A stretch of DNA of 64,000 nucleotides from Paenibacillus tianmuensis (lineage in GTDB: Bacteria; Bacillota; Bacilli; Paenibacillales; NBRC-103111). The DNA is taken from contig NZ_FMTT01000009.1 in NCBI RefSeq assembly GCF_900100345.1, positions 62,001-126,000 of the forward strand, given 5' to 3'. Each line of letters starts with the position of its first letter. Positions within the stretch are counted from its first letter, which is position 1. The position numbers were made by a program, and so were the translations under genes. The notes beneath the pieces were generated by a model that saw only the letters and a program-made list of their open reading frames with translations, searched no databases and was not told where the DNA came from. This document shows, piece by piece, positions 61,814 through 64,000 of this stretch.

Positions 61814-61993
61814 CGTCTTTTAAAATTTTCGCTGCCTGTCGCCGTAGAGTGAAAAGTGATCCGCGGCGAGTTTTTTTCAGGCTTTTTACCTTAATAATGA
61901 ATTCAAAAATAAAGCCTGAAAAACGTGTTTGAGCCGAAGCGGATTACTTTTCACTCGCAGGCGGACCTGCAGAACGAAGGATTTTAAAGTACG
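61814..61993. repeat. 180-nt imperfect inverted repeat
   Basis: A long palindrome in the sigG-ylmC gap. Central stem TTTTTCAGGCTTT (61873-61885) with AAAGCCTGAAAAA (61911-61923), 13 bp perfect. Middle stem GAGTGAAAAGTGATCCGC (61847-61864) with GCGGATTACTTTTCACTC (61939-61956), 18 bp with one G-T pair. Outer stem TTTAAAAT (61819-61826) with ATTTTAAA (61981-61988), then CGT/ACG at the ends. Between the outer and middle stems further short matches occur. It may be a MITE-like insertion or a structured RNA. No gene lies in the 347-bp gap. Confidence 0.85.
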
Positions 61994-62029
61994 ATTTCTC
62001 AGCCATATGCCTCCCCCGGTGGTGACAGC

Positions 62030-62329
62030 GTGAAAATATCCGATTTCCAAACCAAAGACGTGATCAATATCGTCGACGGCAAAAAGCTGGGCCAAATCAG
62101 CGACTTGGAGCTCGATCTCCAGCACGGGCGCATCGAGGCGATCGTCGTCCCGAATTCCTCCCGTTTTTTCGGATTGTTCGGCGGCGGAACCGATGTGATT
62201 ATCCCTTGGAACAATATCGTCAAGATCGGCATGGACGTCGTCCTGGTCAAGCTGGAGGACGTTCAGGCTTTCCGGCAGCAGGAGCCGGCCGATAACGTGT
62301 ATGAGTACAACCGCCAATCCCGCGGGTAA
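62030..62329 (+). CDS. ylmC: YlmC/YmxH-family sporulation protein (PRC-barrel)
   Basis: A 99-residue PRC-barrel protein of the YlmC/YmxH family, which is linked to sporulation by distribution; the molecular role is unknown. The sequence MKISDFQTKDVINIVDGKKL, followed by GQISDLELDLQHGRIEAIVV and DVIIPWNNIVKIGMDVVLV, is the conserved beta-barrel core. It starts at a GTG behind GGTGGTGACAGC, after the long palindromic region. In B. subtilis it likewise lies between sigG and ylmD. Confidence 0.92.
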   Translation: MKISDFQTKDVINIVDGKKLGQISDLELDLQHGRIEAIVVPNSSRFFGLFGGGTDVIIPWNNIVKIGMDVVLVKLEDVQAFRQQEPADNVYEYNRQSRG

Positions 62330-62353
62330 GACAAACGAAGACAGGTGTGCATT

Positions 62354-62383
62354 CACCCGGACGAACAAGGGTGTTCTTTTTTT
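62354..62383 (+). terminator. Weak terminator after ylmC
   Basis: CACCC (62354-62358) pairs with GGGTG (62369-62373), followed by TTCTTTTTTT. A TATACT box for the next gene lies at 62394-62399 with no clear -35. Confidence 0.5.
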
Positions 62384-62427
62384 TCGCTTCGTGTATACTG
62401 GGTAGTAAAAAGACGGGAGGCGGACCC

Positions 62428-63288
62428 ATGGAACCTTTTGTAATCCGACAAGCCGAAAACGGCTGTGAATTGCTTATGCTGGAGCGTTTCATGAACGCCC
62501 GTCCGGCCGTAACGGCCGGCTTTACGACAAGACGCGGCGGAGTCAGCCGCGAAGCCTTCGGCAGCTTGAACTGCGGGCTTCATGTGGAGGATGCGCCCGC
62601 AGACGTGGTTGCGAACCGAAAATTGCTGGCCGAATCGCTCGAACTGCCGTTCGAATCGTGTACATACGCGGAGCAGGTGCATGGGAAGGAAATCCAGGTT
62701 GTAGGCAGAGGGGAGCGCGGTGCGGGCAACGATTCTCGGGAGAAGGCGCTGCAAGGCAAAGACGGCTTCGTGACGAACGAACCGGGGGTCTTTTTGTACG
62801 CGTTGTTTGCGGATTGTGTGCCGCTGTATTTTTACGATCCGGTCCACAAGGCGGTAGGATTGGCGCATGCAGGGTGGAAGGGAACCGCATTGCAAATCGC
62901 CAAGGCAACGCTGGAGACGATGAGTGCGGCATACGGCACCAAGCCCCGGGACGTGAAGGCCGCGATCGGCCCTTCCATCGGCGCATGCTGCTACGAGGTG
63001 GATGATGCCGTTATTGCGCGAATGGACAAGGTGCTAGAAAAGGTTGCGCCGGGAAGCGGCGCTGACGAATCCGGCCGTTCGCCGTTCTATGAAAAAAAGC
63101 CCGACGGAAAATACAAGTTGAACTTGCAACAAATAAACCGACAAATTATGATAAAAGCAGGAATTATGCCGTCTTCTATCGAAATAAGTGGTTTATGCAC
63201 AAGCTGCCGTACCGACTTGTTTTTCTCGCACCGCAAAGAGGGCGGAAAAACCGGCAGAATGGCGGCATGGATCGGACTGCGGGAATAG
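62428..63288 (+). CDS. pgeF: Purine nucleoside phosphorylase YlmD/PgeF (laccase-domain family)
   Basis: A 286-residue multicopper-oxidase-related (DUF152) protein; characterised members act as zinc-dependent purine nucleoside phosphorylase/adenosine deaminase, or in peptidoglycan fidelity (PgeF in E. coli). The metal ligands are visible: YAEQVHGKEIQVV, ADCVPLYFYDP, GLAHAGWKGTALQIAKATLE and AIGPSIGACCYEVDD, giving the His/Cys/His set. The ATG at 62428 follows ACGGGAGGCGGACCC. ylmE follows, as in B. subtilis. Confidence 0.94.
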   Translation: MEPFVIRQAENGCELLMLERFMNARPAVTAGFTTRRGGVSREAFGSLNCGLHVEDAPADVVANRKLLAESLELPFESCTYAEQVHGKEIQVVGRGERGAGNDSREKALQGKDGFVTNEPGVFLYALFADCVPLYFYDPVHKAVGLAHAGWKGTALQIAKATLETMSAAYGTKPRDVKAAIGPSIGACCYEVDDAVIARMDKVLEKVAPGSGADESGRSPFYEKKPDGKYKLNLQQINRQIMIKAGIMPSSIEISGLCTSCRTDLFFSHRKEGGKTGRMAAWIGLRE

Positions 63289-63366
63289 CGGCTGGGGGAC
63301 TTCCGGCTTGGCAACACCGGGACCGCCCCATAGCCGGGCAGGCCGAAAGCGAGGTGAATTGACGTT

Positions 63367-64000
63367 TTGACTATACAACTGCAGGAACGGATCGAAGAAG
63401 TCCGCAAGCGCATTGCCGCGGCGTGTGCCCGTGCGGGACGCAGTCCCGAGGAGGTGCGCGTCATCGCCGTGACCAAGTACGTTTCGCTCGAAACGACGGG
63501 ACAAGCGCTGCGGAGCGGACTGACGGATGTCGGCGAGAACCGCTGGCAGGATGCCGCTGCCAAATGGGAAGCCTTCGGCAGCGAAGGCGTGTGGCATTTC
63601 ATCGGACATTTGCAAACGAACAAAGTAAAGGATGTCGTCGGACGATTTACCTATATTCATTCTGTGGACAGGTTGTCGCTGGCCAAAGAGATCGAGAAGA
63701 AGGCGGCGGCGCTCGGAATCGAGGTTCCGTGCTTTATTCAACTGAACGTATCGGGGGAAGAAACAAAGTACGGTTTGGAGCCCGGCGAGCTGCTTAATTT
63801 TGCGGCGGAGCTGCGGAGCATGAAGCATATCCGTGTGGCCGGTCTGATGACCATGGCGCCTTATGAAGCGGAGCCTGAGGCGACCCGCCCAGTGTTCCGC
63901 GGCTTGCGCGAATGGCGGGACCGTCTGAACCGGGAAGCCGTGCTTGATTACGAAGTGACCGGTTTATCGATGGGAATGTCGAACGATTTTGAAGTGGCCA
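63367..64000 (+). CDS. ylmE: YggS/PROSC-family PLP-binding protein YlmE (3' end off window)
   Basis: PLP homeostasis protein. The TTG at 63367, behind GAGGTGAATTGACGT, opens a frame with no stop before the window ends; 211 codons are visible of a usual ~230. VRVIAVTKYVSLETTGQALR holds the PLP Lys, followed by DVGENRWQDAAAKW, WHFIGHLQTNKVKDVVG and MKHIRVAGLMTMAPYEAE, all conserved. TGLSMGMSNDFEVA at the edge is the phosphate-binding SMGMS motif. The gene continues the ylmC-ylmD-ylmE order that leads to sepF and divIVA in B. subtilis. Confidence 0.95.
   Translation, partial: MTIQLQERIEEVRKRIAAACARAGRSPEEVRVIAVTKYVSLETTGQALRSGLTDVGENRWQDAAAKWEAFGSEGVWHFIGHLQTNKVKDVVGRFTYIHSVDRLSLAKEIEKKAAALGIEVPCFIQLNVSGEETKYGLEPGELLNFAAELRSMKHIRVAGLMTMAPYEAEPEATRPVFRGLREWRDRLNREAVLDYEVTGLSMGMSNDFEVA

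Noticed and set aside
1-64000. CRISPR arrays, insertion sequences, prophage genes, tRNA genes and attachment sites
   Set aside because: No spaced repeats, transposase or integrase motifs, or cloverleaf sequences were found by reading; the window looks like stable core chromosome.

Overview
The window is a low-mobility, housekeeping chromosomal segment of an endospore-forming member of the Bacillales, most likely Paenibacillus or a close relative such as Cohnella. Four things support this. Sporulation regulators are present (spoIIGA-sigE-sigG, spoVD, spoVE, rsfA, ylmC). Gene order follows Bacillus subtilis blocks (yqfL-yqxD-dnaG-sigA-trmK-yqfO; typA-ylaH; ylaJ-phoH; mraZ to ylmE). Start sites carry strong AGGAGG-type ribosome binding sites with frequent TTG/GTG starts. 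GC content is moderate to high for the group. I see no insertion sequence, prophage, CRISPR array or tRNA gene. The assignment to a genus is inference.

Layout. Bases 1-7216 hold the macromolecular-synthesis block: ppsR (cut by the left edge), yaiI/yqxD, dnaG, sigA, an unknown multi-pass membrane protein, trmK and a Nif3-like gene. Next come rnpB (7283-7706), whose features look like the A-type rather than the Bacillus B-type, and a reverse-strand secreted subtilisin-like protease. Bases 9869-16406 hold small metabolic and cell-wall genes: a YpuI-like protein, a GH15-like protein, a DUF1540-like protein, a lytic transglycosylase, the cysteine desulfurase/thiI pair and a TerC-family protein. 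Bases 16485-22234 run typA-ylaH, two unknown genes, a PNPOx-like gene, a YlaJ-like spore lipoprotein and phoH. A reverse-strand cluster of three unknown genes (25050-22328) encodes a lipoprotein, an exported coiled-coil protein and a cytosolic protein. Then come a MidA-type methyltransferase, a DUF2626 protein, rsfA, panE and a DUF3397-like membrane protein.

Bases 29184-35245 carry a complete five-gene oligopeptide/dipeptide ABC importer behind a 385-bp regulatory region. bshC and ahcY follow. The division and cell-wall (dcw) cluster runs from 38474 to 58719: mraZ, rsmH, ftsL, pbpB, spoVD, murE, murF, mraY, murD, spoVE, murG, murB, murA, divIB, ftsA, ftsZ. It supplies most of the cytoplasmic and lipid-linked steps of peptidoglycan precursor synthesis together with the septal synthase and the Z-ring. 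It leads straight into spoIIGA-sigE-sigG, which begin compartment-specific transcription after asymmetric septation, and then ylmC, pgeF/ylmD and ylmE, the last cut by the right edge.

The items I consider most worth follow-up are: a 180-nt imperfect palindrome between sigG and ylmC; the A-type-looking RNase P RNA; 10-bp-phased MraZ-type repeats at the mraZ promoter; low-complexity charged tails on FtsL, PBP2B and DivIB; a leader reading frame that overlaps the ftsA start; and the regulatory region of the peptide importer. No clearly new multi-gene system is evident.
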